From positions 5,828,001 to 5,892,000 of the forward strand of contig JBANDB010000003.1 in NCBI GenBank assembly GCA_037576215.1: 64,000 nucleotides of DNA, read 5' to 3'. The first letter of the stretch is position 1. The number at the start of each line of letters is the position of its first letter. The notes below the pieces were generated by a model. It ran no database searches, had not been told where the DNA came from, and saw nothing but the letters and a program-made list of their open reading frames with translations. The DNA comes from Armillaria gallica. Its lineage: Eukaryota; Basidiomycota; Agaricomycetes; Agaricales; Physalacriaceae. Both the position numbers and the translations under genes were made by a program. Below, one piece after another: positions 22,371 to 34,584 of this stretch.

Positions 22371-23695
22371 TAAGTAGCTTAATTTACCTCAGCCTGGACC
22401 GCCAATCGGTATCATTTGTCTTTGCCCCATTCTCTTTATGCCTGTCTCAGCCCAACCTACCTCGCCGTACAAAGAACCAAGTTCAATTTTCTAGGAAGCC
22501 CGACAAAATTGTCAAATCAATAAATGATAAGCTATAGTAAGTGTAATCTTTAGCGTGTAGCTTCAGACTTCAACACGACGCATCGCAAATTCAGTGGGCC
22601 ATTCGTTAGCACTCGACGCGTCCCCCCGGTCCCCGAGTCCGGGCGGTGCGCGCGCCGATAAGACGGGGCTCTCAAATAGTTATTACCGCCAATCGATGCT
22701 ATGCAAAATTGCTAGAAAGAGACATCCGATGATCCTAACGAGATCCTTGGCTTGCAGAATGAGAACTGTAAAAGTGTTCCTGTGAGGGAAACCCCAATAT
22801 TCTGTCGACCGGTTTTGACGTTGCTAACCATCCAACGCAGCCGGCGCTGTCAGTATTGCAGCGTTCCGAGAGTGGATATAGGCACCCTGGGGCATTCGGT
22901 ATCATCACCGGAGTGCAAGCTGTACAAACTGAAGTATTGCGACCGAAGTTACACTGCCCGATGCCACTATCTGCCTAACTGAATAGGGAAAAACGCTCTC
23001 ACAGCATCCCGATACCTTCTCTCCGAGATATTTCACAAGGTTTGCACAAGGTACTACTTACTTCATAATACAATCGTTTCTTCTTTTACCTACGGCTGTA
23101 CTTGAAATAGTAGCTCTGAGAGGTCACAAGGAATAATGAAGGAAGCGAGCCGACCGTAAACGTGCACGGAGGCTACGTCACGTCAGGCACAATAACAAAT
23201 ACGGCCGAGGAAGCAAAAGGACAAACAAGGAAGCACTGGCTGGGCGCTGCCTTGTTCCCTCTTGTCTCCCAACACCATGCACCTCTGGCCATAAACCCTT
23301 TGTCGCGCGCACTCGTCTTTGCATGTGAAATCCCCAAAACTCGCTCGCGTCTATAAGCTCCAGCCATTGTCCGCTTGCATGTGAATTCGTCGAGGATGGC
23401 TCACCCCAGGAAAACTCGCCATCGTCCGCGTCGTCGTCTGGCGTCCTGTATGCGCGTCGTGGCAGCTCCTTCCTATTCGGGCACTGCCAACCTCATGGTG
23501 ATCCCATCTGCGCCGCCCGTCAGGACCTCGAATGCACCCTCCAAGGAATGGATTTCTGGGATATAAACGGCTATTTATTTTCGCAACTCGACAAGTTTGT
23601 GAGCGACCCGTAAGTGGTGCTCCTCTGATTACGTAATCTAACCCTCCTAGCAGAACCTCACCCTCCAATCCCCTCTCTCAGGGTCGTAAAAAAAA
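22371..23695. other. Unit B region after S4, no firm gene
   Basis: Homologous to 11,388-12,880 of copy A. It lacks the unidentified terminal-exon ORF, and the - strand frame over 23,351-23,668 ends early relative to copy A through a frameshift. Confidence 0.4.
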
Positions 23696-23729
23696 ATAGC
23701 CCATCCTGGGACTTGCCCAGGATGGCTAT
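23696..23729. repeat. Hairpin after A-run (copy B)
   Basis: Identical stem to 12,882-12,915, after nine A. Confidence 0.65.
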
Positions 23730-23989
23730 TCACGATCCAAGGACCCCGCCATCAGTACCAGAATCCGCTCTTCGCAACCCACCACCCTCGCGTCTTCACC
23801 TCAAAATCGCCTACCAGCCGTTTTCGGATCCACGGCACTTCAGCCTTCGAAACCTCGATTCTGGCTTTGCGTGGCTTTCTGCCCGGAATTTTGGTCTCAT
23901 CGAAACGGCGCGTAGCTTCAGATACTACTTAAAAGTCAGTGGGATGTCTAATTTCAAATGAAAGCTTACAAACGGCACCCCAGTAAACC

Positions 23990-25245
23990 TCGCTCGCGGG
24001 ATGAAAATACGTCGTCTCGGAGCAAAAATACGCCAAGAACCATACACTAAGTAGTTCGAAAAATGTCAGTAATACTCCGAATAAGAATTACTTTTTGAAC
24101 TCCTACCAGCATCGTCTTCGGTCCAAATTCCATGCATCTTCTAATCTACAGTAAATTTAGAAATTATTATAACGGCAACTTACTACACATACCTTGACGA
24201 CAGCTCCCCAAGGCTTGAAGTTTGGAAATTTTGGCTTCAAATCTGAAATCATCAATATTTTAACACGGCGCTTACCTGGGCTTCGCTCGCCGGACGTCGA
24301 TAAGTCGTTTTGGGACAAAAATCCACTACCCAGGCATCAGAAGACTTAGATGGCGGTGCCAGGTCCATCTCGCCGGACGGCGATACGTTGCCTTGGGCCA
24401 AAAATCCGCAATCCTTCGAAAAAATGTCAGTAATACTCAGAATAACAATTACTTTTTGAACTCCTACCACCGTCGTCTTCGGTCCAAGGTCCGTACATCT
24501 TCTAATCTACAGCAAATCAGAAATCACTCCAACGACAACTTATTACACGCACCTCCGCAAGGCTTGAGGTTCAGAAAATTTGGCATCAAATCTGAGGCGA
24601 AATTATCAGGTCTTTATACAAAGATATCCTAACACGGCGCTTACCGGCACTTCGCTCGCCGGACGTCGATACGTCGTTTTGGGACAAAAATCCACAACCA
24701 CATTGGCCCAGACATCGAGAAGACCTGAAATGATCGTGGCGCCGGGTCCAGCTCGCTGGACGGCGATACGTTGCCTTGGGCCAAAAATCCACAACCCTTC
24801 GGAAAATGTCAGTAATACTCAGAATAATAGCTGCTTTTTGAATACCTGCCGGCATCCTCATCCGTGCAACGTCCATACATTATGGTCTACAGCAAATCAT
24901 AAATCAACCCGACGGCTCTGCAACCAAAAATTTGAACCTGGTAAATAAAACTATCAGATCATCGTGCATACATATCCTAACATGGCACTTACCGCGGTGC
25001 AGCTCGCCGGACGTCGATACGTCGTCTCGCAGCAAAAACATATAGCCACAGTCACCCAGAGGTAGACTGGAGGTGATCGTGAGGCGTATCCCAGCTCGCG
25101 GGAAGACGATACGTTGCCTTGGGGCAAAAATCCATAACCACGGTGACCTGAACTTTGTTCAAGCAAAGTCCAGTCTTACGGTGCGTATTACCCGCTCGCC
25201 GGATGATGATACGTCGTCTTGGGACTTGCTCATGGTGGTGACTAA
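23990..25245 (-). repeat. Exon-like tandem repeat array (copy B)
   Basis: Same array as 13,170-14,440, with at least seven copies of the CTCGCCGGA...GATACGT motif. It differs from A by one 3-nt deletion near 24,355 (frame kept) and an 11-nt deletion near 24,553 that removes the GTCAAG end of one exon-like block but leaves a GTGCGT donor. Confidence 0.5.
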
Positions 25246-26722
25246 CAGCAGATATCAATCCGTGAGTCCCAACTTCAGAGATGAGAAATGAAAACTTACA
25301 GTACCCCTCCCAAGTTCCGGGAAGATGCAGCCTTGAAGGTGGTAGCAATCATGACTGGTGTTTTCGTTAGCTAGTTTCTGCAACCTGCGTGAACGAACAC
25401 TCACCTTTGCGCTCCCTTTCACGAGATCCACGCGGCTTCTCCAATTGTTGGCTGAGACAGCGCCGCAGACATATGGAGGTATCATTTTCCTCGCCGTCGG
25501 TCACGAAAATTTGGGACTTGAGGAATGGTCAAAGGCGCGTCTAGAAAAAGAGATTCAGCTGAGATATATCGAACTAGAAACACGTACTAAAGTCTGACAA
25601 AGTCAATAAGCGTCTGAAATTGAGATAATGAGCATGGCAGTAAATTAAACGAAGGAGGAAGCACGTACAATGGTGGTGGTAGGAAGGAAAAACTTCACGC
25701 GCATCGATCAAGGTTGCTGATCCCCGATATGGACATCAACGCCCATGGTGACTTCAACATACCAATGTGACAAGCGTCAAAGGCCAGTGTACTGGGAAGT
25801 AAGCGTGTGAGTATTGCTGGGAGGAGGCGACACTAAAAGAGGGAGGGAGAAGAAGACAGGATTTGGGGGGATGATGGAGGTAAGAATATAAGAAGGAAAA
25901 TATGTTGACGGAATATCAACAGAAATTCATTACGTTTCAGAAACAAGGCTAAACAATATCACGGATAAGAAAACACGACGACGGGATTTGTAGGTGGCGG
26001 CACACCTGTCAAGAGCGCAACTTCAAGTTATCACCGATACCCAAACATTTGCATCTTCGAGAATTTTCAGTTTCTCAAACTTCTTTTATTCATTACACTC
26101 AAATTGGTACGTGCTTCATTCCGTCAGAATCTTGCAGTCACTCAGATATTACGGATCCAAATTTCTAGGAAACTTGATTGAAATGAGGATTACTCCGACT
26201 TTTGATCAAACGTCAAGTCAAGGTAACTAGGTGGAGAGTCACAAACGGATGTCAAGAAATGCAAACAAGTCAACGAACCTTGTTTTTTTCCTTCGTGCTA
26301 ACGGTCACTATACCCCGACGGGTCGTTCACCCCCGTTTTCAAGACTTCGATCTCGGACGAGTATTGGCCCCCGTATCCGAGTCGTTCCCTTTCCACCATG
26401 CTCTGAGATCGGTTACTGAAACTCATCCAGGAAGAGAACTCAAGCATACTCTGCCGAAGAATATTAATGGATTGAAACTCATTGAGTAAAGTACGCACTC
26501 ACGGAGAATTAGAAGGAGAAGCCCCCGAGAACACGGTAAGCTCGCTCATTCTACTTGTAAGTATCCCAGGTGATTGACTTAGGATAGTCCTCCTACTCGC
26601 AGTCCAATCTCTCGCAGTCTACCTCATATTCTCAGCAACATACAAAGTCCATACCGAAGTCAGCAGGCTGCCAAAGCATCCAGTGAGCAACAAATTTTAT
26701 TTTTCAGAGACAACGCACTCAC

Positions 26723-27129
26723 CTGTCAAAGCGGATGATCCCGGACATCGAGCGTAGTTGTCGCTTTGGTAAGAAATAATGGCTTGGCGCGAATACGGCG
26801 GACCCGACGGGATTTCGACAGCCGGCGGACCGTGCGGACATAGGTGCGCGTCAAGCTCCCTAGATCTTGGAATTCGAAATCGAGTTGACGTCGGCACCAG
26901 GGAGATCTTCATCGCTTCGATGTGCAAATCCATCACAGCATCGGTATGTTCGGAGCCACTCTAAATGAACGGTAAGTCAGATAATTGATCTCAAGTTGAC
27001 GTGGTTACTGACCTAAGCTTCTCCGCAGTCTGCATAATATCCTGATCGACGCGGCGCCACCCCCGCTAGCAATGACATATGGGTCGGTGAGTCTTCGTGG
27101 CCGTCTCGCTCCCTCACTTTGTAGCCTCT
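26723..27129 (-). CDS. Two exons of an unidentified intron-rich gene (copy B)
   Basis: Counterpart of 15,906-16,312: exons 27129-27013 (117 nt) and 26960-26723 (238 nt) with the same splice sites. The last codon of the first exon is TAG instead of CAG (GAAGCTTAG before GTCAGT), so copy B is truncated unless splicing differs. The second exon is open (PHGPPAVEIPSGPPYSRQAI). Confidence 0.4.
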
Positions 27130-29260
27130 CTAAAATAACGGTAAGTTTCTATTCCAAATTGAACGTCAAGTCGCTTACCGCTTGAACATGGTGGGAATCA
27201 AAAGGATAGTGCCAGCAGAGAATAACCTAGAATAAAGAGCCATTTACCCCGCCATAAGTCTGGATTCTGACAGTCTCCATTCTATCTGATCCAATTATAG
27301 GTCCCGGATACCGTGGAGGAGATTGGTAGGGGTTCAGGTGTTCTGCTGCTGCCCTTGATTGAAGCGCACCGGAGAAAAGGTATACTCTTGATACATTTGG
27401 GGTGCCGCTAGTGACTAGGATTGCAGATACCTGGCCGAATTGAAATCAGCAATGAAAATAAAAACGGCGCAGGGACGGAGGGTCGTTGTAATGGGCTAGC
27501 AGAGATTCCGTCTCTAAAGAGAACATCTGCGGCAACGTTGAGTCGAGTTTTAAAAAGCCGGCGCTGGCAGTTGTTGAACTTGGCAATTTTCAGGAACTGC
27601 AAGTCAAAATCCGGGCATGTGCGAGAGAAGCTGGGGATAATGAAGGCGGGATTGAGGTTAGATATCGGAGATTGACATAGAACTCAAATTTGGGAACGTA
27701 GTAATAGATTTGTGAGCACTAAATTACCTGTAACACACCGTAGTTCCGAGAATACAATACCATTTCCTGCAATAATCCGGTAAGAACACGAAAAGCAAAC
27801 ACGATAAACGTCGCCATAAAGGAAACAGCACTTACTTCCAAGTTCGTAGAGATATTAAAGTCGAAATCGCGTTCGGTTGTGTGCCCGTCTCACCCGGATC
27901 TGATTATCTCCATTCAAAACATTACATCTAGGGACTCGTCACATCACCTGTACTTTGGCAGGTAGAGAAACCAGCCCTTAAACCTCGGGTTTAGTATATC
28001 CTCCAACAAGTGACCGCTGACGCGCAAAGGCCGAAGTTATAGATGGGCAGATACCGGCATTCTAAGTGAACACGCATGGCATTCTTCTTCACGTACAAAG
28101 CCTCGGCAGATCGAGGATGCGGGGACATTCATCCTCGGTAGCTCGTTGTTCGTCGTCTTCTAGTACTGACGTGAAACGGCAACAGGTTAAAAAGTTCAAA
28201 GAAGACAGAAATACAAATAATCGCTTACTAGACGTGCGAAGTCCATTTGACATGCTCCATCAAAATTATCTTGCTGCCGAATTCTTGAACTTTGGATATA
28301 TATTCATTCGAGGTTCAGAGGGTGAAGACTAAATCACCAAAAGCATGGGAGGCACGGTATACACTGGTGGACGATGGGTGTACAATCAAAGGAAAGAAGT
28401 CTTGTGAGCACGTGGTCAACGCGTCGAGAAATGATCAAGTCGCCGGCGCTTACTCCTTCACCACAATGTCCTACTTTGCATATTTCTCAATTCCTTTCAT
28501 CCTCGCTTAATTCTTCCTTCTTTCAAACGAACAGGATTTTGTTGACACATTTCAAATATATTTACTTCCATTCAACGCCGCTCAAGCCACTTGAACACCG
28601 CGTATTGGATTCCGGCACATTGAACAGGTATTTGGTTTTATCATGGAACACGTATTCTCGTCTCCAGGTGTAGCTTCTAGGTTCTTCTTTCATTCGAAGC
28701 CTCATGATTTTATGACAGTTAACCGTATCCAACCCTGTCAGTAACCCAAAGTCCGCCGGCAATGTTCGCCTCGCCTATTCACCTTTCGTCTCTGCACCAA
28801 GACCTCGATGACATCACCCAGGCCCTGATTTTCATCCATTTCCGGTGACTGCGGTTCATTTTGTGATGTCGTTGAATTTATGGCAAGCAAATTTGACTGT
28901 TTTTCAGACTTGAGCTGCGTCGATGTTGACGATTACCCTCATTTTAGGTTTAATAATGTACTTCTTCAAGGTTTGAATGCTCCCCGACCCTTTCAAATGA
29001 CTGCCAAGACTGAACATCATTCACAGCAACCTTCGGCATTTCATTGGCAAGCGATCCAGTCGATGTGATGTCTCGGGGATGTTACCATCAACACGTCATG
29101 TCATTCTTTTTACTTTGTCCTGAATTTCAGAACATTTCTCCCCTCGGTACCGAGTACGTTGAATAACTTGTCTATTCAGTAGCATTCAAATTTCGGGTGC
29201 GTTTGAATTCGGAGACCTTGGCGCCGCGCAGGACGAATAATTGAACTATAATCCTCTTAC
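27130..29260. other. Unit B region, probable introns and short exons
   Basis: Homologous to 16,313-18,442; nothing recognised. A + strand frame 28,066-28,332 contains KKFKEDRNTNNRLLDVRSPF, conserved in A (17,331-17,513) with scattered changes, but without clear exon borders. Confidence 0.3.
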
Positions 29261-29410
29261 CTCTGCGTTTCATGCATTCCCGAAAGTCGAACATTCGTCG
29301 ATGGTTTCTAATTTCAAGATTACGATGTCTCGGCTGTTCTTCATGTTCTTCTCCCTTTCGCGGTGTATGGAAAGTGTTGTGGAAATGACAAATTGTCAAT
29401 GTATCATCAT
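29261..29410 (-). CDS. Internal exon of an unidentified gene (copy B)
   Basis: 150 nt, open (DDDTLTICHFHNTFHTPRKG ... RRMFDFRECMKRRG), between an AG acceptor and GTAAGAGG. See the copy A exon 18,443-18,592; lengths match and no frameshift separates them. Confidence 0.45.
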
Positions 29411-29887
29411 CTGTGTTCAAATTGAGATTGAGTGCCTTCTTTTCTCGCAGTATTTTCAGTGTCGATCACTTACTACCACGATGATATCGGCGACCCTGAA
29501 AATGCCTTGACTTGGAACCGTGAGTGTCTTTATTCTTCCACGCGCCATTCTCACTCGAGACGTTGAAACTTGTTTAGATATCACCAAAATAGACCTCATG
29601 ATACTTGTATTCCCTCCAAAAGGCTTATCAAGGCGAGAAGGAAGCATTGTATGAAACAGATTGAAGGCGGCATCGAGCTGGCGACATGATTTTAAAAAGT
29701 CCGATCAGCGCAAAAGCACCCGAGTATTCGCTTTCCAAGTACAAGTTCCGCATCTTGACTGACGTGATTGCCCAGGGAACGACACCCTCAAATAAGATTA
29801 TCAACAACACGGAATATCAGTTTGAAAACATTTCAACTTGAAGTCGCCGTCTCACCGCACCGAAAACCGACCTGTCAATCACAACCG

Positions 29888-31010
29888 ATGTCGGGTGATT
29901 CTGAACGTTCCGTAAGTATTCTTTTCTTCTTTTATTCTTGAACCAATATACCCGAAGTTTCAGGGATGGATTTGGCTATAAAAGCTGGCTTGATTTTTGG
30001 ATTGAACTCCAGCATCCTGCTTCCCTCGTTTCCCCCCCTCCTCCCTTCTCTCTCTCGTCCTCCCTTCTCTCTGTAGTCCTCTCTTCTCTCCCTCTTGTCC
30101 TTACTCTCGATGTTGCCCAAATTCCTCAGATGCAGCCAAGGCCGGGAACTGCCAGAACGAGCGGGCCGAAGTGCTCGTTGATTTTTTTGTGACCAACGTC
30201 ACGTCTGCAGCGTGAGCTCGATCCACCATGGAGCTATGGCAAGTCTTTTGATACTTGCGCCTTTTTCTTTAAATGCTTACCTGGAGTTCTGCACAGATTT
30301 TAACTCGCATCTACTTCGACGATTTGAGAGCCCTTTTCGGCATCGAGGGTATGTACTCACGATGTTAGCGCATGCTCACAACACTGACCAGGTTGCAGAG
30401 TTGACAGTGTATTAGCGGACTCAGCTGCCATGCACAAAATATACGGCGACAACGACAACGACAGCAGGGATATGGTGGCGAGGAGATCAAGGTAAGGGCG
30501 CGTCATTCTCTTGTTGAATTCTCGGTAACATTGGATTTTTAGCGTGTACTGTGGCCGTAACGTGTAATGAGTGAGATGTGCTCGACTCGGAAGCGGCGGG
30601 GTAAGCACGTTTCTCTAATTTCTTATGCTAGCTGATCATTGATCATCATTCAAGAACAATGGCGCACAAGGCTACCGATTTATGGGGGGGAATACATCGT
30701 GGATTAGTAGCTGTGAGGTTGAAGTTGAACGGCTTAGGGATTGACTGAGAGAGAACTAGGAAAACAAGGTATGTCTACTCTAAAGTCATTTTGATTTATG
30801 TTCTGACATTAAAATGTAGCATAGTGAATACGGCTCCAGACGGCGACGCATCCGGGTACGGATATTCAAATATTCAAGATTGGATTGAAGGTGCATGTTC
30901 AATGAATACTATGCGTTCCTTTCTATTCTAATGACATGACAGCGCGGATCTGCACCCACGGCGAGTTTGACAGCCCGAGTACTCCGCAGACTTTGCACCC
31001 CGACCCCAGC
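29888..31010 (+). CDS. Chain of short exons of an unidentified gene (copy B)
   Basis: Counterpart of 19,072-20,210. Exon 30,297-30,348 reads ILTRIYFDDLRALFGIEG and joins exon 30,392-30,491 (DSVLADSAAMHKIYGDNDND), which stays open to the GTAAGG donor, unlike copy A. The next exon-like block has stops in all frames, so either the gene ends there or I have misplaced a splice site. Upstream are a TATA-like GGCTATAAAAG (about 29,975) and a CT-rich tract. Confidence 0.4.
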
Positions 31011-31834
31011 CACATCCGCATCCGCATCCACGAGGCGAGCCTATCCTTCCGTGTCCGTGGAGCAGGCCATTCCCTGCCTCCATTCCATGCTGCCCTTCCC
31101 TGCCCTGCCGTGATCACAATCCCTGTCGCACGGCGCTGAGACGACATTGCCGTCTGATTCGTGTTCGAGTCGGCGCGAGGAGGAAGGGAGTGACGTAGAC
31201 ACTGTCCCCACCGAGTGGAGAATAGGATGGTCGGTCGAAGTGGGGTCGGGGATGAGGCGATGCTTGACGGAGACGCTCACCTCGGCGAGTGGAGAGGGAG
31301 GGTCGTCGCGTTCTAATTTTAGCGAGAGGGTAGGCGTGGGGTGGACAGACGCGCGGAGTAGGACTGGAAGGACAGACGGGGGTCTAGCCGAGGAAGGGAG
31401 AGGTCGCGGAAGCCGATTTCGCGACTCGGATGAGAATGAGCTCGTCGACGGTTTTGTAATGCATCTCATCAAATGATGCAAGCAGGCAGTACCGACATCA
31501 TCCATATGGCGGAAACACCATGCAAAGGGGGCAACACAAGTCCCGGAATTGCATACTCCTTGATGGCGGGAAGATTGTTGGGCATCCTGAGAACCGGCAA
31601 TCGTCGACAAAACTCCCCACAAGATGGCTATACATAGGCATTGCCTCTTGATCACCGTCCCATCCCCGCAATTGGCTCAACGGCTTGGGAAAATCAACCG
31701 AGCACGGCCATATTTCCGTGCTTCGGCGCTTGAAGTGATTTTGTGATATTACGGTATTTGGTTACTGCCCTGGTCACCTCAAAGACGGCCATCGTTCACC
31801 TCATCATTTGTCTGTAATATTGTTCTCGAGTCTC
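31011..31834. other. GC-rich unit end and S5 promoter
   Basis: 31,150-31,420 repeats the GC-rich GAGTGGAGA tract of 20.4-20.6 kb. From about 31,470 the sequence resembles the SDR/DUF6534 divergent spacer (44.88-45.05 kb inverted) but without a DUF6534 gene. The proximal 190 bp match the S3 and S4 promoters. Confidence 0.5.
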
Positions 31835-33273
31835 ATGGGCGCAGCTCCTTCAACAACGTTCAACCCGGTGCAGGATCTGCCAAGTCTTTCTGGAAAGGTT
31901 GCGGTTGTAACTGGTTCTAGGTAGACTATACTTCCTACGATCTCAACAACCAGTTGATCTCACGACTCGTAGTAGCGGAATTGGGTTTGCTTGTTTACAG
32001 CATTTGTCGAGGATGGGAGCAAAGGTATTTTAACAGCTGCAGATTTTTCAGGGGCATTCGCATGACGGCTTGGGTTTTGGTCACATTCGTTTAAGGTATA
32101 CATGGCGGTTCCAGATGAAGACATGACAAGGGAAGCTCTAGAACGAGTAGAAAAGGAAGGGCGCGAGCCTGGTCTAGGAGAAATCATCTGGCATGAACTG
32201 GACCTCAAAGATCCTCGCAATGCGAAGAAATCAGCGGAGCGTTTCATTTCTCGGGAGAGTAGGCTCGATATTCTAAGTTTGTGTATACGCGCTTCTCGTC
32301 AATCCATACGCTCACAGTTCGATCTCCTAGTTAACAATGCAGCTCAGTTAGTCCACAATCACGGGTGCTCCTCATAGCGAATATGTTTACGTGTCTCTCT
32401 AGGATAACCGACCTTGGAAACCCTCAAATGAACGTTGATGGAATTCAGAATAATATGGCGATCAAGTTCGTGCCTAGTGATACATGTCGCCTAGTGATAT
32501 CGGTTTTCTGATGGTTCTGTCGACTAGCTATCTGGGTCCTTTTGTTTTCACAAGGACGCTCCTCCCGCTCCTTGAATCGACAGCATCTCTCGAAGGGGCT
32601 GACGTACGAATAGTCAACGTGCGCCTATTAGATGCCGACTGATCTCCCCCTGACACGAATGTTTCACAGGTCGGATCGGACGGTCACAAAGATGTTCGAT
32701 ACTTGGACTACAGTTCAAGAAAAGGGTGGAACCATAAATTCAGATGGTCTCTACTTCCGACCATGTCACGCTACAGTCCGTGAATTTCGGTATATTTTTC
32801 TACCACGGTGTTCAAGGTTGATCTGTCATTTGTTGGCAGAATATTCGAAACTCGCCGTCCATCTGTGGACCAACGATTTGACCCGTCATCTTTCTGCCGA
32901 GAAATCCAAAGTAATGGTGCTGATTGTCCATCCCGGTGCTATCCTGAGCGTGCGTCTGTTTTCAACCAGACTGAGTGTCGGGGCTTTTAACTTTGGGCGT
33001 GTTTAGGACGGCGCTATTCGCTCACTAAGGACTTTGTCGTATCCGCCTTTCTGGATATGGCTGCTAGGCCTGAAGATGCATCCCCAGACTCGGGGTGCCT
33101 ACACGTCCGTCTTTGCAGCGTGTGCACCACGAGACAACCCTGAAATATCGCATGGGGCTTATATATTTCCTCCAAATGTCGCAGTAGTGCAAGCGCCTGC
33201 AGCTTTAGATGAAAACAAGCAGCGACAACTAAAAGACTTTACAGAAGAATTATTACAAAATATCGGTGTGTAA
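31835..33273 (+). CDS. S5: SDR-family NAD(P)-dependent oxidoreductase (intact)
   Basis: Exons 31835-31920, 31973-32024, 32096-32276, 32331-32346, 32403-32465, 32528-32618, 32670-32775, 32840-32949, 33007-33273 encode 323 residues. The phase works out at every junction, which fixes the splice choices (for example CA|G joins exon 4 to ITDLGNPQ, and AA|C rebuilds INYLGPF). TGSSSGIG 26-33, INNAA 107-111, Y198/K202 and HPGAILSDG are present. It is nearly identical to S3 (few substitutions), suggesting recent duplication or gene conversion. Downstream neighbours are the terminal-exon ORF and then the Zn2Cys6 regulator. Confidence 0.92.
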
Positions 33274-33282
33274 TAAGTAGCT

Positions 33283-33552
33283 TCATTTACCTGGACCGCC
33301 AATCGAGAATAAAACTATTGGAGAGCTCCGCTCCCGGGGCTCTACATGAGCCCCAGTGTTTTCGAAGTTATGCCGAGAGACTCGTAGGCCGATTGCGGCC
33401 GTGTACATACCATATGTGTCTTTCCTGTCGGTGGTCGTCAACGTTGTTGTACCGCGATGCTCAATGTCACCGGTGAGGTAAGTAGAAGCATTTACACGGA
33501 TCGCACCAGTGCATGATTCAAGGTCTAAGTATTGCTTCCCATCATAATTGGA
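33283..33552 (-). CDS. Unidentified terminal-exon ORF (copy C)
   Basis: Counterpart of 11,037-11,328 with a 12-nt in-frame deletion (GGGGCTCTACATGAGCCCC replaces a longer block) and a few substitutions, still open. No start codon and no recognised family. Confidence 0.35.
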   Translation of the reverse strand, partial: SNYDGKQYLDLESCTGAIRVNASTYLTGDIEHRGTTTLTTTDRKDTYGMYTAAIGLRVSRHNFENTGAHVEPRERSSPIVLFSIGGPGK

Positions 33553-34584
33553 TCATAATGTTAACCAGTGACCAGTTTTGTGCAATGTAAATATCAAGAG
33601 AACGGTATCATTTGTCTTTGCCGCATCCTCTTTATGCCTGTCTCAGCCCAACCTACCTTGCCGTACAAAGAACTAAGTTCAATTTTCTAGGCAACCCGAC
33701 AAAATTTTCAAATCAATAAATGATAAGCTATAGTGAGTGTAATCTTTAGCATGTAGCTTCAGATTTGAACACGACGGATCGCAAATTCAGTGAGCCATTC
33801 GTTAGCCACTCGACGCGTCCCCCCGGTCCCCGAGTCCGGGCGGTGCGCGCGCCGATAAGACGGGGCTCCTCATAGAGTAAACTCAAGAGCCCGATGGATG
33901 GCCAGCAGCGGGGCTCTCAAATAGGTTTTATCGCCAATCGATGCTATGCAAATTGCTAGAAAGAGACATCCTAATGAGATCCTTGGCCTGCAGAATGAGA
34001 ACTGTATAAGCGTTCCTGTGCTGAGGGATAAATACAACAAACCCGTTGCTTACCATCCAAAGCAGCCGGCGCTGCCAGTACTGCAGCGTTCCGAGAGTGG
34101 ATATAGGCACCCTGGGACATTCGGTATCATCACCGGGGTGCAAGCTGTACAAACTGAAGTATTGCGACCGAAGTTACACTGCCCGATGCCACTATCTGCC
34201 TAACTGAATAGGGAAAAACGCTCTCACAGCATCCCGATACCTTCTCTCCGAGATATTTCACAAGGTTTGCACAAGGTACTACTTACTTCATAATACAATC
34301 GTTTCTTCTTTTACCTACGGCTGTACTTGAAATAGTAGCTCTGAGAGGTCACAAGGAATATTGAAAGAAGCGAGCCGACCGTAAACGTGCACGGAGGCTA
34401 CGCCACGTCAGGCACAATAACAAATACGGCCGAGGAAGCAAAAGGACAAACAAGGAAGCACTGGCTGGGCGCTGCCTTGTTCCCTCTTGTTCCCTTCCTC
34501 TCGTCTTCACTCTGGCTGTCGATTCACGTTTTACCTTGCTATCCCTGCTGTTCGGATTTCGCTGTACCTTTCTATTGTACCATC
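33553..34584. other. End of copy C and regulator upstream region
   Basis: Homologous to 11,329-12,465 until about 34,490, then about 95 bp of unique CT-rich sequence (CCCTTCCTCTCGTCTTCACT) leading to the regulator ATG. No gene. Confidence 0.5.

Larger units (their letters stand above)
20704..31450. repeat. Segmental duplication unit, copy B
   Basis: It repeats copy A in the same order: S4, hairpin 23,696, exon array 24.0-25.2 kb, exon pair 26,723-27,129, exon 29,261-29,410, + strand exon chain about 29.9-31.0 kb and a GC-rich end. It lacks about 320 bp after the SDR gene that A and C share (11,068-11,387 in A). Confidence 0.85.
31600..34490. repeat. Segmental duplication unit, copy C (truncated)
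   Basis: It matches copy A from the SDR promoter to about 12,465 and then stops (GCCTTGTTCCCTCTTGTT), giving way to unique sequence about 95 bp before the regulator's ATG. In gene content it is closer to A than to B (it keeps the 320-bp segment missing in B). Confidence 0.8.

Noticed and set aside
31041..31655. 204-codon frame on the - strand
   Set aside because: It lies in the GC-rich unit end; the homologous stretch of copy A (20.3-20.6 kb) does not keep the frame.
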